Notes: a model not told the origin generated them from the sequence alone. A DNA stretch of 64,000 nt from a bacterium (GCA_024408855.1 JAKSUQ010000001.1:62001-126000), one strand, 5' to 3'; counted from the first letter of the stretch, positions 18,640 through 28,967 are shown. A program made the numbers and translations.

Positions 18640-19632
18640 TTATGCTACACCACTATTTAATAAATCGTGAATATGGACAACTCCTACCGGCTTAGAATTT
18701 TCCAAAACAAATATATTTGTGATTTTCTTTTCGTGTAATATTTTCAAGACTTCTGCAATCATCATATCTTTTGTTACTGTTTTAGGATTTTTTGTCATTA
18801 AATCAATAGCTTTTTGTTCAAGAATTTTAGGGGAAATACATCTTCTTAAATCGCCATCTGTCAACATGCCTGTCAGTTCACCGTTATTATTAATAAAACC
18901 TACGCATCCTAATCTTTTAGATGTCATTTCAAGTAAAACGGTTTGCATATCCGTAACTTCGTTTAATATCGGCATTTCAATTCCTGTATGCATCAAATCC
19001 GAAACTCTTTTGAGTACTGAACCTAACTTTCCTCCGGGATGACGTTCATTGAAATCGCTCTTTGTAAATCCTTTTCTTTCAATCAAACCTGTTGTTAAGA
19101 TATCGCCAAGAACAAGAGTTGCTGTGGTAGAGCTTGTTGGTGCCAATCCTAAAGGGCATGCCTCACCGTTATTCGGCAATGAAAGAACTATATCACCTGC
19201 TTTTCCCAAAGAGCTTTCCGGATTTTTTGTGATGGAAATTAATTTAATTCCAAAACGTTTGCAGTAATTTAAAATATCAATTAATTCTTTTGATTCTCCG
19301 CTGTTTGATATTGCCAATACTACGTCTTCCTCTGTAATCATACCCAAATCACCATGACTGGCTTCTGCCGGATGAACATAAAATGATGGAGTCCCTGTTG
19401 AAGCAAGTGAGGCAGAAATCTTTCTGGCAATAATTCCTGATTTACCCATACCTGTAAGAATTATTCTGCCTTTTGCCTTTTGCATTAAATTTAGAGCTTG
19501 CGTAAGAGAATTATCCAAACTATCCCTTAGTTTCATAATTGTTTCAATTTCCATATCAATGGTTTTTATTGCACACTTTTTATCTAAAACTTCTTGTTCA
19601 GCAGTTTGATTTTCTTCCAAAATATTTATCAT
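18640..19632 (-). CDS. kdsD: D-arabinose-5-phosphate isomerase (KpsF/GutQ family)
   Basis: A 330-residue enzyme that converts ribulose-5-phosphate to arabinose-5-phosphate, the first committed step to Kdo for LPS or capsule. An N-terminal SIS domain has GMGKSGIIARK, HPAEASHGDLG and AISNSGESKEL; two CBS domains fill the C terminus (about 210-330). Residue H of ASHGD is the usual catalytic position. GGAGG precedes the ATG, and a good promoter lies upstream. A Kdo gene points to an LPS-type outer membrane. Confidence 0.93.
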   Translation of the reverse strand: MINILEENQTAEQEVLDKKCAIKTIDMEIETIMKLRDSLDNSLTQALNLMQKAKGRIILTGMGKSGIIARKISASLASTGTPSFYVHPAEASHGDLGMITEEDVVLAISNSGESKELIDILNYCKRFGIKLISITKNPESSLGKAGDIVLSLPNNGEACPLGLAPTSSTTATLVLGDILTTGLIERKGFTKSDFNERHPGGKLGSVLKRVSDLMHTGIEMPILNEVTDMQTVLLEMTSKRLGCVGFINNNGELTGMLTDGDLRRCISPKILEQKAIDLMTKNPKTVTKDMMIAEVLKILHEKKITNIFVLENSKPVGVVHIHDLLNSGVA

Positions 19633-19662
19633 TCAATCCTCCCAAAACGACTTTATGCATTC

Positions 19663-19691
19663 ATAATATAACACACTTTGATTACGGTCAA
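19663..19691 (-). promoter_or_regulatory. Sigma-70-type promoter of kdsD
   Basis: On the minus strand TTGACC (19691-19686) and TATTAT (19668-19663) are separated by exactly 17 bases, 31 bases before the kdsD ATG. Five of six bases match consensus in each box. Confidence 0.65.
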
Positions 19692-19714
19692 GATGGATGA
19701 TTTTATACTCAATA

Positions 19715-20236
19715 CTATTCAAAATAGTATCTTCTGATATTAATAATAGAATTGTCTTTTAAAATCTTATCTTTTTCTGTTCTTGACGGTTTAAAAAAAT
19801 GTTCAATGCATTTGATAACAGTTTCGTTAGTTTCTTGTGTTGTGATTAAAATAGGACAAATTCTCTTTATCTTTAATTCTTCCATCGCAAACTTTAATGC
19901 CCTTGATGCATACAATCCGCCACGATATTTAGGTCTGACAACAATTCCAATATGCCCGCCATACCTTGAAAGAACGTCATTCAATTCAAACCGGATATTA
20001 ATCGTTCCAATATATTCATCATTGTCGATTATCCAATAAGTTACGCTTGGTACAAATCCATTGGGCAGATTTATACCGTTCTTTGAATTTTCGTAATCTT
20101 TGAAAATATGTTTTTCCCAATCATTAAAATTATCTGGATTATGAATAATGTATCTGTCGTGAACATTATTCCATAATTCTTTACATCCGATTAAATATGA
20201 TGATAAAAATTCTTTATTAGGATAAATAAATTCCAT
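19715..20236 (-). CDS. GNAT-family N-acetyltransferase
   Basis: A 173-residue acetyltransferase. The acetyl-CoA motif A is GHIGIVVRPKYRGGLYASRALKFAM at about 94-118, followed by a motif-B-like helix. Small-molecule substrate is unknown; close annotated types are RimJ/RimL-like or aminoglycoside-type GNATs. It follows the ABC transporter ATPase gene by 21 bases on the same strand and may be co-transcribed. Its ribosome site is weak. Confidence 0.8.
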   Translation of the reverse strand: MEFIYPNKEFLSSYLIGCKELWNNVHDRYIIHNPDNFNDWEKHIFKDYENSKNGINLPNGFVPSVTYWIIDNDEYIGTINIRFELNDVLSRYGGHIGIVVRPKYRGGLYASRALKFAMEELKIKRICPILITTQETNETVIKCIEHFFKPSRTEKDKILKDNSIINIRRYYFE

Positions 20237-20257
20237 AACTCTTATATTCCCACCATA

Positions 20258-21358
20258 TTACAATGTAAACGTAATTGTTGATTTATTTTCTCCAAAAATA
20301 AAATCAATATTTTTTGTTTTTTGTTCAATTATTTTAGCAGATATTTCATTTTCAGGATCAATATTATTCATATAATTCTCACCTTTGTAGGAAAATTCAA
20401 GTTTCAAAATGTCATTATCACTATAATAATTTATTGTCGCTTCTATCGGTTCTTTACTTCCAATTTTTGAAAACAAAATATTTTGCAAATATTCTTCTGT
20501 AATAAGTTGAATATCATAGGCTTTTTTAATTGAAAGAAGATTTTTTATGCAAAATCCTTCAATTTCAGAATTAATACCAAAAATATCAATATCATTTTTT
20601 GTAAATTTAAAATTCGCTTGCCTGATTTTATAAATAAATGCTTTTGTTTTTTCTTTTTGAGGATTTTCAAATATATCTGTTGGCGAACCTTCCTCGTACA
20701 ATATTCCTTCATTCATAAAGAATACTCTTGTTGAAACATCTTTTGCAAATTTCATTTCATGGGTTACAACCAACATTGTCATACCCTGTCCTGCAAGTTG
20801 TTTCATTACTGCAAGAACTTCACCAACCATTGTTGGGTCAAGTGCTGAAGTAGGTTCGTCAAAAAGTATAATCTCAGGTTTCATTGCCAAAGTTCTTGCA
20901 ATAGCAACTCTTTGCTTTTGCCCTCCGGACAATTCATCGGGAAAAGAGGTCGCTTTTGATGTCAAACCTACCATTTTAAGCAATTCCATCCCTGTATCGT
21001 ATGCTTCCTGTTTGGAAATTTTTAACAAATACATAGGGGCAAGCATCAGATTTTCAATAACCATTAAATGTGAAAATAAATTGAAAGACTGAAAAACCAT
21101 TCCCATTTTTTGTCTTACTTTAAGAATATTGCAGGAGTCAGAATTAATATCTTCGCCATGAACATATATTTTGCCTCCGGTTGGCTTCTCCAGTCGATTT
21201 AAACACCTCAGAAACGTGCTTTTTCCTGTTCCTGATGGTCCAATTACCGAAATAACGTCTCCTTTTTTTATTTCGGCATTCACATCTTTCAATACAGAAA
21301 CTCCGTCAAATATTTTTGACAAATGCTCTACTTTTATAATTGTTTCGTTATTATTCAT
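20258..21358 (-). CDS. Amino-acid ABC transporter ATPase with extra C-terminal domain
   Basis: A 366-residue ATPase of the polar-amino-acid (GlnQ/HisP) class. Walker [10 protein letters not shown], signature [16 protein letters not shown], Walker [12 protein letters not shown] and the switch histidine in VTHEM are intact. GlnQ proteins end near residue 245; this one continues for about 115 residues. The extension (about 252-366) contains [13 protein letters not shown], a beta-hairpin and GENKSTITF at the end, a layout that reminds me of small GHKL/RsbW-type ATPase domains. That comparison is by eye and uncertain. The start overlaps the permease gene by 8 bases. Confidence 0.88.
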   Translation of the reverse strand: MNNNETIIKVEHLSKIFDGVSVLKDVNAEIKKGDVISVIGPSGTGKSTFLRCLNRLEKPTGGKIYVHGEDINSDSCNILKVRQKMGMVFQSFNLFSHLMVIENLMLAPMYLLKISKQEAYDTGMELLKMVGLTSKATSFPDELSGGQKQRVAIARTLAMKPEIILFDEPTSALDPTMVGEVLAVMKQLAGQGMTMLVVTHEMKFAKDVSTRVFFMNEGILYEEGSPTDIFENPQKEKTKAFIYKIRQANFKFTKNDIDIFGINSEIEGFCIKNLLSIKKAYDIQLITEEYLQNILFSKIGSKEPIEATINYYSDNDILKLEFSYKGENYMNNIDPENEISAKIIEQKTKNIDFIFGENKSTITFTL

Positions 21359-23609
21359 GTTCCGTTACACCTTTTATTACCCTTTTCCTATGCATAGGAT
21401 TAACTTTGTATTCAAAAATTTTAAGTAAATTTGCCATTACATATGCCAACGCAAAATAAATTATAGCAGTTGATATAAGAGGGAAAAATGCTTCATAAGT
21501 ACGGCTTCTTATTATATCACTCATCTTTGTTAAATCTTGTATTGCAATATATCCAACGATAGAAGTAATTTTAATCGTTGCAATAACTTCTCCTCTATAA
21601 ACCGGTAAGATGTGTTTTAACGCTTGCGGTAGTGTTATTTTTATAAAAGTTTGAATTTTGCTAAATCCCATAGCGCCGGCCGCTTCAATCTGTCCTTTAT
21701 CAACGGCATCTATGCCGGATCTGAACATTTCAGACGCATATGCCGCAAAATCAATCGCAAATGCGACTATTGCTACAAAAATTGCATTTACTTCAACTTT
21801 TGCAAAAATTACATAGAATAATATCATCAATAAAACTAAAATGGGAGTTCCCTGAATAAGTGTAATATACATTTTTGCAGGAACGGAAATCCATTGATTT
21901 CGGGATCTTCTGCACATGCAAACAATAAACGCCAATATTGTACCGATTAATATAGAGAAAAACGATATGATAATTGTAATACCCAATCCGTCCAATATCA
22001 ACTTATATCTATTTTCTTCACAAAATGTCCTTTTAGCACTTTTGATGGTTGTTGATATAAAAGAATTCCCGTTTTCATTAATCGATTGTGTGTTTATTGC
22101 GGCAACAACTCCGCCATGATATATCGGTTCGCTAAATAATACAGATTTTTTTCTTTCTTCCGTAATTGTTATGCAAGAACAAGCAATATCAGTCTTGGCT
22201 GATACAACTGACGGAATAATGGTTGCAAAAGCTCCGTTTTGAAATTCGACCCCATAACCTAATTTTTTGCAAATTCTGTCGATTAAATCAATTTCGTATC
22301 CGACAAACTTGCCGTTTTTCATATAAACAAAAGGCGGAGCTGTTGCATCAATACTTATTTTTAAGACCCCTCGTCTGTTATCTCCCAATTCTTCTGGTAA
22401 AATTTTCTTTGATTCATCTTTCCCGAACCACTTGTCATCAACTTCTTTTATAGTTCCGTCATTATATAGTTCTTTTATCACACCATCAAATTCATTTTTT
22501 AATTTTTGATTATTTTTGGCAAAAACCATTGCATAATTTGATTTTTCCAAATAAGGCATAATTTTACCGATTGGTTGCCCTTGAGCCTGAGCATCTCTTA
22601 CCAATGGTTCATCAAACAATGCTGCTGCAATTTTGTTCTGATTTAATGCGATAAATATGTCCGGTATTGTATTGTAATAAATTAATTCAGGATTTTTTAT
22701 ATACTTTTTAGCTATTTCATCATAAACTGAACCGACCAAAATTCCGATTTTTGCATTTTCCAACTGCTCGATTGAATTTATGTTTCGCAAACTTTCCGGC
22801 AAACTTGTTTTTCGTACGATAGGAACTATTGTTGATTTTATATACGGATCAGAATACAAAACAATCTCTGCTCTCTCTTTCGTAATATTAAGATTAGCTA
22901 TAACCAAATCCAATTTTCCGGCTTCCAAACCGGTTATCAATTCACTAAAATTCAATATAGAAAATTCAGGTTCTCTGTTCAAATATATACTAAGCCTATG
23001 TGCAAATTCGATTTCCGTTCCCATCAGAGTTTTGTTTGCTCCTATGTACGAATATGGTTCAATCGTTGCATTGGTGCCAATTCTCAATTTAGGTTTATCA
23101 GATTTGACCTCCGGTAGTTCCGGCAGTTGTTTATTCTTCTCTGAACTTAACCAATATGAAAATCTTTCTTCTAATTCTCCGCTTTTTTGAAAATCGTTTA
23201 TGAAAGAATTAACTTGCTCAATAAGCCGATTATTGCTTTTTTTTGTTGCAACGGCAATATTTATTGAATCATAATCTTTCGGAAAAATTGCCAAATTTTG
23301 ATTATTGTTAGTTGCAAAAATTGAGGTCATTTTATCCTGAAGCACCATATCAACCTTACCGTTTTCCAAAGCTAAGTAAGCATCTGTTGCTTCATTAAAA
23401 TATTGTAAATTGCTGTTCGGGAAATGTTTTTCCCCGACATACATTGAAAAAGCACCTTGTATGACACCAACTTTATATCTCGGGTTGTTTAACTCTTGAA
23501 TATCAGTTATCTCAAGACTTTTATTTGTACCTGTAAACATTCTTATGCAACAGAATATTATGGCTAATACTATCGCAATAATTGCAATAAACTTAAAAAA
23601 TTTCTTCAT
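21351..23609 (-). CDS. Fused amino-acid ABC transporter: tandem binding domains plus permease
   Basis: About 752 residues. A membrane anchor or signal at about 5-25 is followed by three bacterial extracellular solute-binding family 3 segments: a first at about 45-165, a complete one at about 175-395 ([31 protein letters not shown]), and a shorter third at about 410-510 ([16 protein letters not shown]). The permease domain (about 530-745) has the His/Glu/Gln/Arg permease signature with [14 protein letters not shown] (EAA loop). It needs only the ATPase encoded next to it. Start chosen at the second of two adjacent ATGs, with GGGA seven bases upstream and MKKFF following; a longer frame upstream has no ribosome site. 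Confidence 0.87.
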   Translation of the reverse strand: MKKFFKFIAIIAIVLAIIFCCIRMFTGTNKSLEITDIQELNNPRYKVGVIQGAFSMYVGEKHFPNSNLQYFNEATDAYLALENGKVDMVLQDKMTSIFATNNNQNLAIFPKDYDSINIAVATKKSNNRLIEQVNSFINDFQKSGELEERFSYWLSSEKNKQLPELPEVKSDKPKLRIGTNATIEPYSYIGANKTLMGTEIEFAHRLSIYLNREPEFSILNFSELITGLEAGKLDLVIANLNITKERAEIVLYSDPYIKSTIVPIVRKTSLPESLRNINSIEQLENAKIGILVGSVYDEIAKKYIKNPELIYYNTIPDIFIALNQNKIAAALFDEPLVRDAQAQGQPIGKIMPYLEKSNYAMVFAKNNQKLKNEFDGVIKELYNDGTIKEVDDKWFGKDESKKILPEELGDNRRGVLKISIDATAPPFVYMKNGKFVGYEIDLIDRICKKLGYGVEFQNGAFATIIPSVVSAKTDIACSCITITEERKKSVLFSEPIYHGGVVAAINTQSINENGNSFISTTIKSAKRTFCEENRYKLILDGLGITIIISFFSILIGTILAFIVCMCRRSRNQWISVPAKMYITLIQGTPILVLLMILFYVIFAKVEVNAIFVAIVAFAIDFAAYASEMFRSGIDAVDKGQIEAAGAMGFSKIQTFIKITLPQALKHILPVYRGEVIATIKITSIVGYIAIQDLTKMSDIIRSRTYEAFFPLISTAIIYFALAYVMANLLKIFEYKVNPMHRKRVIKGVTEHE

Positions 23610-23871
23610 CATTAAATCCCGTATAAATTTGTCCCTAATTTTAATCTCTCGTCGTATAACACGAACTAATATTAATTCTACCATAAGAACAAATAAAGAC
23701 AAATTATATTGCTGAAAGAAGCAATCTTTCAATAATAAAAATGTTGTTACATTTCTTAACAAAAAAAGTCAGTTAGTTTGTAAAAAATATATATCTATGA
23801 TATTGTTTACATATACAATTATCACATTCAACAGTTGGCAGGATTATTATGCCTTTAAAAGGAGAGATATA

Positions 23872-26145
23872 ATGCTCGATTTTTTGTTTAAAAAAGAAGA
23901 CTTAATCAGCAATACACTAAATGATTTTTATTCGAAGCTAAAAGAAATGCATCCGTTTGAAACGATTTCCCAAGACAGAAAAGAGTATTTGAAATCGACA
24001 ATGGAGAAATATGGTTATTTACCATATCCGCATATCAGAGCCTTGGAAGAATTATCAGATGCGGAAGTTCTATTTGCACTTGAATATAAGTGGGCAAGAG
24101 AGGGTGTTTTTGCAGATAATAAGTTCAATTATACAAAATCAAGCGTTTTGGCACGAAATGATGTTAAAGAATCTTCTTGGTTGCAAAAAGAAGGGCATAA
24201 TATAAAATTGATAAACCTTGCAGGATTAGGAAACGGTAATGAAAGTCAAGAAAACGGAAAATTTATGGATTGGCTGAGACAATTATTAATATTACCGGTT
24301 GGAAATCTTGAAAACAAAATATTTTCTACAACAATGTATTTAATTCCTTTTCATCCAAGGGAATTCGGATGTGCTTATCTTCCGACGGCAAGTTGTGTAA
24401 GCTCAAATTTAGAGGATAAGGCTATTTTAGAAAAAACAGGATTAAATGCAGACGGCCAAGTTAAAATGTTTATCCAAATGACTCAACTTGCAGGACATCC
24501 GGTTATTTATGATATCCTTCCGCAAACAGGACGTTTCTCAAAAGTTGTTTTAATTAATCCGGAATGTGCAAGATGGTATGATATTAATGCATTGATTTCT
24601 GAACTTTCTAAAAGTACAGATGAAATAATGACAAAATTAAGTGACAGATATTCAAAAGAAGACTTGGAGATAGTCAACGGAATTTATAAGAAAGTTATAA
24701 AAGGTGAAACTGTCGGAGATTTAACCGAACATTATCAGGGTATATACAACGAATTTGATGCTCAATTAAAAGATACAAAGGTTTTCTTATCCAATTCAAT
24801 GTTGGAAAAGAGTATTCAGGATAAATTGCATAAGAAAGCAAAGAATATTATTAATTTTGTATCCGGGCTTTCAAAAAGCAAGAAAAATACAGAAAATGAT
24901 ATCAAAAATCAAGGTGAAATTATTAATGCACTTATTTCTGAAGGGATGTGGCCTGCTCCCGGCGGAGCTTGGTGTTCAGCCGGAGTACCTGTTTTTGACA
25001 AAATGAGTGAGGGTGCCTCTTATCCGATATTCAAGCATTATAATTTTAAGGGTGATGATGTAACACATTTTGCTAATTTGGATTGCCAAACTCCTTATTA
25101 TTTTGTTTCCCTTGAAAACGGTAAGTATAACAATGATGTGGTAAAATTCTTCATCGATTATATGAAAAATCTGCAAAAGGAGTTCAATTTTGACGGATTT
25201 AGAGTTGACCATATCGACCATATTGTAGATGAGGTTTCAGAGAAAGACGGTATTCCGATAAGTTACAGAGCTCCTAAAAAGGTTTTGGGGATGTTAAATT
25301 CTGCAATGAAAGAAACGATACCGTATTTTGCAACACTTGCAGAATACATGCTTTGGGATAATTATTATAAAGAATACCATCAGGATATGAATTTTGACTT
25401 ACTTTGGGGTAATGATATAGTTTCACAAAGTTATAAAACTCCGGAAGAAATTTCAAATGATAATTTATACTTATCAAATTACAATTCATCATTAAAACAA
25501 TCTTCATTATTGTCTGTAATGAAAACGTACAATAATCAAGACGGTGAATTTGAGGCTATTGACAGATATCCTGCACAATTAGGTAAAGAGGGTGCATTAT
25601 TCAAATGGTTTAAATATAAATTTATGCCCGGTGGAAAATTTGCACAAAGACCCGTTATGTACGTAGACGGAGATGAGTCTTTTACAAATGGCGGAATAGA
25701 AGAAGTTATCGGATCTGAAATCTCTATGAAGAGGGAAAAGAATTATGATTTTTACTCTAAGTTTGATGCAATAGATCGTTTTGTAAAAAACAATCCTGTT
25801 ATAACGGAGGGTGAAGCAAATATTTTACACCAAGATGACGATGGATTTGTCGTATGGCAAATCCAAAAAGAGGGAATGAAAAATTCAATCTTGGTTGTTG
25901 CAAATTATAACAGCCCGACGGAAAAATTCTGTACGGAAAAGGACGGACATTCAGTAACCGAAATAAGAGAGGGTTGCGAAATATTTGATAAAACAATCGA
26001 ATTATCTTGTGATTATTCAATTGTATCGGAATACAGATTTGACGGAAAGGATTACATTGAAGAAAAATTCGTAACAGCAACAAATCAACTGTCATTTGGT
26101 AAACTTATGCCTGGAGAATTCAAATTCTATACAGTTTTAAAATAA
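23872..26145 (+). CDS. Alpha-amylase-family (GH13-like) glycosidase
   Basis: A 757-residue protein. The region FDGFRVDHIDHIVDEV carries a GH13 conserved-region-II-like nucleophile at D446, and TLAEYM puts a possible acid/base at E491. No signal peptide is seen, so it is probably cytosolic and acts on storage alpha-glucan or maltodextrin. I could not find a convincing region IV (HD), and the N-terminal 350 residues are not a recognised carbohydrate module. I picked ATG 23872, five bases after GGAGAG, over an upstream ATG. A clear terminator follows. An amylomaltase or glucosidase activity is possible. Confidence 0.6.
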   Translation: MLDFLFKKEDLISNTLNDFYSKLKEMHPFETISQDRKEYLKSTMEKYGYLPYPHIRALEELSDAEVLFALEYKWAREGVFADNKFNYTKSSVLARNDVKESSWLQKEGHNIKLINLAGLGNGNESQENGKFMDWLRQLLILPVGNLENKIFSTTMYLIPFHPREFGCAYLPTASCVSSNLEDKAILEKTGLNADGQVKMFIQMTQLAGHPVIYDILPQTGRFSKVVLINPECARWYDINALISELSKSTDEIMTKLSDRYSKEDLEIVNGIYKKVIKGETVGDLTEHYQGIYNEFDAQLKDTKVFLSNSMLEKSIQDKLHKKAKNIINFVSGLSKSKKNTENDIKNQGEIINALISEGMWPAPGGAWCSAGVPVFDKMSEGASYPIFKHYNFKGDDVTHFANLDCQTPYYFVSLENGKYNNDVVKFFIDYMKNLQKEFNFDGFRVDHIDHIVDEVSEKDGIPISYRAPKKVLGMLNSAMKETIPYFATLAEYMLWDNYYKEYHQDMNFDLLWGNDIVSQSYKTPEEISNDNLYLSNYNSSLKQSSLLSVMKTYNNQDGEFEAIDRYPAQLGKEGALFKWFKYKFMPGGKFAQRPVMYVDGDESFTNGGIEEVIGSEISMKREKNYDFYSKFDAIDRFVKNNPVITEGEANILHQDDDGFVVWQIQKEGMKNSILVVANYNSPTEKFCTEKDGHSVTEIREGCEIFDKTIELSCDYSIVSEYRFDGKDYIEEKFVTATNQLSFGKLMPGEFKFYTVLK

Positions 26146-26163
26146 ATTTTTATGTGGGAGTAT

Positions 26164-26193
26164 AAACTACGATTAAGTAAACTACGATTAAGT
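26164..26193 (+). repeat. Tandem 15-bp repeat, two copies
   Basis: AAACTACGATTAAGT occurs twice without spacer (26164-26178, 26179-26193) between the glycosidase stop and its terminator. It looks like a slippage duplication. Confidence 0.8.
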
Positions 26194-26205
26194 AATAATG
26201 GGATT

Positions 26206-26236
26206 GCCGGAATTATAATTCCGGCTTTATTTTTTT
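26206..26236 (+). terminator. Rho-independent terminator after the glycosidase gene
   Basis: A perfect 20-base palindrome, GCCGGAATTATAATTCCGGC (26206-26225), is followed by TTTATTTTTTT. The T-run is on the plus strand only. Confidence 0.85.
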
Positions 26237-26415
26237 ATAATATTGTTGTCCCAGATATAAATATTAACCGTATTTGGAGCAAGATGGGTGTTTTTAAATA
26301 TTTTTAGCTTAATTTCATAATCTTTGGAAATTTTTTCATGTACGTAATGTGTGTCCAAGCTGTAATTTTTGTAATTCGTATAATGATGAATTTTTAAATA
26401 AAATACAAATTCTAT
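26227..26415 (-). pseudogene. Possible 3' remnant of a decayed gene
   Basis: A 62-codon frame without ATG or GTG, closed by TAA at 26227. Its translation ends in HLAPNTVNIYIWDNNIIKK, which looks like a real protein C terminus of the kind seen in membrane glycosyltransferase-like proteins. Going upstream in the same frame, after one stop, another 22 sense codons follow, and then another stop. A gene decayed by point mutations would look like this. A TTG inside could start a 43-residue protein. This is the only coding-like content I see in the 362-base gap 26146-26507. Confidence 0.25.
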
Positions 26416-26507
26416 TTATTCATTGTTACAATAACTATACACTTTATTGAATTGAAAAAATATTTGGTCTATTCTTTTGTTTGTAATAGTTTATATCAGG
26501 TGGCTAA

Positions 26508-27560
26508 ATGGAAAAAGGGTTTATTGAAAACGGATTTATTATCAACTTGAGTACATCAAGAAACACAAATCAGCTTATTTATGAATTGAGTAACATACTC
26601 GAACATCCGGACGTAAAAGGGAAACGAGTTTGTTTAAAATTAGGTAGTATTGATTTAAAGCAGTCTCAATTATTGAGCATTAAAGCTCTTATAGAAGCAA
26701 CTGATGCGGAAATTGCTTTTATTGAAACGACTTCCGAACAGACAGAAGTTTCTGCAACAAGTCTGGGAATTAGTATTTCACAAGTCGATAACGGTATAGA
26801 TGTACCTGTTCAAGATGAAAAAGAAGAACTTGAAACGGATATAATCCCTGCCACTGACCATATAGGGGATGAGGAAGAAGATGATGATAACCTTGAATCT
26901 CAAAGGACTAAAGAAGATGTTGCAGATATAAATTCTGAAGAAACTGAATATAAAATAATTTTCGCGGAAGAAATAAAAGAAATTAATCCTATTAATACGT
27001 TGGATGGAATTGAAGATACATATACCGAGTCTTCTCAAGAGGAAATTTCTCAAATAATTCCAGCAGAGAATGCGGATGCGGACTTTGAAACATTTGCAAT
27101 TAATGAGGGGTTAATAAAAAAAGAAGAGGCCGGAAAATATATTTTGCTTGATACCGGTGATGTTTTACCGACAGATATTGCAGAAAACACCAAAGATACA
27201 AAAGATTTACCGACTTTGTATTTGAATCAAACCTTAAGATCAGGACAGACCGTAACATATGAGGGTAACATTTTGATCATAGGAGATGCACATCCGGGCA
27301 GCGAAATAATTGCAGAGGGAGATATTACGGTATGGGGAATTCTCGGTGGTATAGCTCATTCCGGTTGCAAAGGTAATTCTTCTGCGAAAGTAAGAGCATT
27401 GAAACTAAATGCAATTCAGCTGAGAATTGCAGGGCTGTACGCTCGTCGTAATGACACCCTAAACGTACCATATGTACAAAAATCAAATAATTTTACACCT
27501 GAGGAAGCTCAGATTGAAAACGGAAAAATAGTAATTTATAAAAAGTTAAGGAGAGATTAA
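26508..27560 (+). CDS. minC: Septum site-determining protein MinC, with acidic linker
   Basis: A 350-residue MinC, the FtsZ-polymer antagonist. An N-terminal domain (about 1-92) and the C-terminal beta-helix domain (about 238-335; LRSGQTVTYEGNILIIGD, WGILGGIAHSGCKGN, ALKLNAIQLRIAGLYARR) are both recognisable. Usual MinC is about 230 residues; the extra length is an acidic linker rich in Glu, Asp and Thr between about 95 and 235. Shine-Dalgarno AGGTGG precedes the ATG. It overlaps minD by one base (TAATG). Confidence 0.9.
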   Translation: MEKGFIENGFIINLSTSRNTNQLIYELSNILEHPDVKGKRVCLKLGSIDLKQSQLLSIKALIEATDAEIAFIETTSEQTEVSATSLGISISQVDNGIDVPVQDEKEELETDIIPATDHIGDEEEDDDNLESQRTKEDVADINSEETEYKIIFAEEIKEINPINTLDGIEDTYTESSQEEISQIIPAENADADFETFAINEGLIKKEEAGKYILLDTGDVLPTDIAENTKDTKDLPTLYLNQTLRSGQTVTYEGNILIIGDAHPGSEIIAEGDITVWGILGGIAHSGCKGNSSAKVRALKLNAIQLRIAGLYARRNDTLNVPYVQKSNNFTPEEAQIENGKIVIYKKLRRD

Positions 27561-28372
27561 TGACCGGTCGAGTTATAGTAATTACATCAGGAAAAGGCGG
27601 AGTAGGAAAAACTACAACCAGTGCTAATATTGGTACCGCATTGGCAAAAGAAGGCTACAAAGTTGTCCTTATTGATACAGATTTAGGACTCAGAAACTTG
27701 GATTTGCTTCTTGGACTTGAAAACAGGATAGTTTATACCATTGTTGATGTTATAGAAGATCGTTGTAAACTCAAACAAGCATTGGTTAAAGACAAGAAAA
27801 ATCCGAATTTATCTTTGTTGGCTGCTGCTCAAACGAGAGACAAAACTGCTGTTAATGCAGATCAATTAAAAGACATTTGTGAAGAATTAAAAAAGAAAAA
27901 CGATTTTGTTCTTATAGATTGTCCTGCCGGTATAGAACAAGGTTTTCAGAATGCAGTATCCGGAGCCAGCGAAGCTATCGTTGTTACGACTCCTGAAATG
28001 TCTGCGATTCGTGATGCTGACAGAATTATCGGGCTATTAGAAGCAAAGGAAGAAATCGAAAATTATAGATTACTTCTAAACAGAGTTCGTCCAAATTTAA
28101 TAAAATCAAATGAAATGATGAGTGTAGATGATGTCGTTGAAATACTCTCATGTCCTTTGATTGGTATTATTCCTGAAGATACTGGTATAATCACTTCTAC
28201 AAACAAAGGAGAACCGATTGTTAATGATGAAACAGCTCTTGCAGGTCAAGCGTACAGAAATGTTGCAAAGAGAGTATTAGGGGAAGAAGTTCCGTTCCTT
28301 GATTTGGACGAACCGAAAGGTTTTGTCGCAAAAATAAAAGATATTTTTGCAAAACTGAAAGTGAAGGTGTAA
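27560..28372 (+). CDS. minD: Septum site-determining ATPase MinD
   Basis: A 270-residue ParA/MinD ATPase that carries MinC to the membrane and oscillates under MinE. Deviant Walker A is GKGGVGKTT at about 10-18; switch II is FVLIDCPAGIEQGF. The C terminus, KGFVAKIKDIFAKLKVKV, is the amphipathic membrane-targeting helix. Length is normal. It lies between minC and minE with one-base overlap and one-base gap. Confidence 0.97.
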   Translation: MTGRVIVITSGKGGVGKTTTSANIGTALAKEGYKVVLIDTDLGLRNLDLLLGLENRIVYTIVDVIEDRCKLKQALVKDKKNPNLSLLAAAQTRDKTAVNADQLKDICEELKKKNDFVLIDCPAGIEQGFQNAVSGASEAIVVTTPEMSAIRDADRIIGLLEAKEEIENYRLLLNRVRPNLIKSNEMMSVDDVVEILSCPLIGIIPEDTGIITSTNKGEPIVNDETALAGQAYRNVAKRVLGEEVPFLDLDEPKGFVAKIKDIFAKLKVKV

Positions 28373-28373
28373 A

Positions 28374-28946
28374 ATGGGACTCTTTACTGATTTTTACAAT
28401 ACAGTCGCAAAATTCTTTCGTCCACAAGATGATGAAAATGGCGGTGATAGTTCAAAATCGGTGGCAACTAACAGGCTAAAGCTCGTCTTAATGCAAGACA
28501 GAACCAATTTAACTCCGAAAATTTTGGAACAAATGCGAGGCGAACTTATTGATTTGTTGTCAAAATATGTTGAACTTGATAAAGAATTGTTGGAACTTAA
28601 TTTCGAACATGAGGGTGATCAAGTTGCGTTGATGCTTTCAATTCCGGTAATTCGAGCTAAAGATGAAGAAGAAATAGAAGCTGCTATTAACAATTCCAAA
28701 CAGCAAGAAGACTCTTCTGATGATGCTGATGAAAATTCAGATGAAGAATTTGTGGATGTAACGGATGAAAGCTCTGAACAAATTGAAAAAAATTCTGATG
28801 AGAATGATAGTGAACAAGATTCAGTTGATGAGGAATTTTCTGAAAATACGGAAAATGCAACTCAACCAATAAAGAAAAAATCTAAGAAAACTTCTGAAAA
28901 TATTGAAGAAAGCGAAGAAAATTTACAGGAAGAAGTTTTTGAATAA
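28374..28946 (+). CDS. minE: Cell-division topological factor MinE, with long acidic tail
   Basis: A 190-residue MinE. Residues 1-105 are the family: an N-terminal membrane-targeting helix (MGLFTDFYNTVAKFF), the anti-MinCD segment with RLKLVLMQDR, and the topological-specificity domain (LLSKYVELDKELLELNFEHEGDQVALMLSIPV). MinE normally stops near residue 90. The last 85 residues are a low-complexity acidic tail (Glu, Asp, Ser) with a KKKSKK island. Both MinC and MinE of this operon have gained acidic disordered stretches. A terminator follows. Confidence 0.9.
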   Translation: MGLFTDFYNTVAKFFRPQDDENGGDSSKSVATNRLKLVLMQDRTNLTPKILEQMRGELIDLLSKYVELDKELLELNFEHEGDQVALMLSIPVIRAKDEEEIEAAINNSKQQEDSSDDADENSDEEFVDVTDESSEQIEKNSDENDSEQDSVDEEFSENTENATQPIKKKSKKTSENIEESEENLQEEVFE

Positions 28947-28967
28947 ATAATTACGATTAATTTAGAT

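Noticed and set aside
23613-23762. Upstream extension of the ABC permease frame
   Set aside because: No ribosome site, and the extension precedes a normal membrane anchor beginning at 23609.
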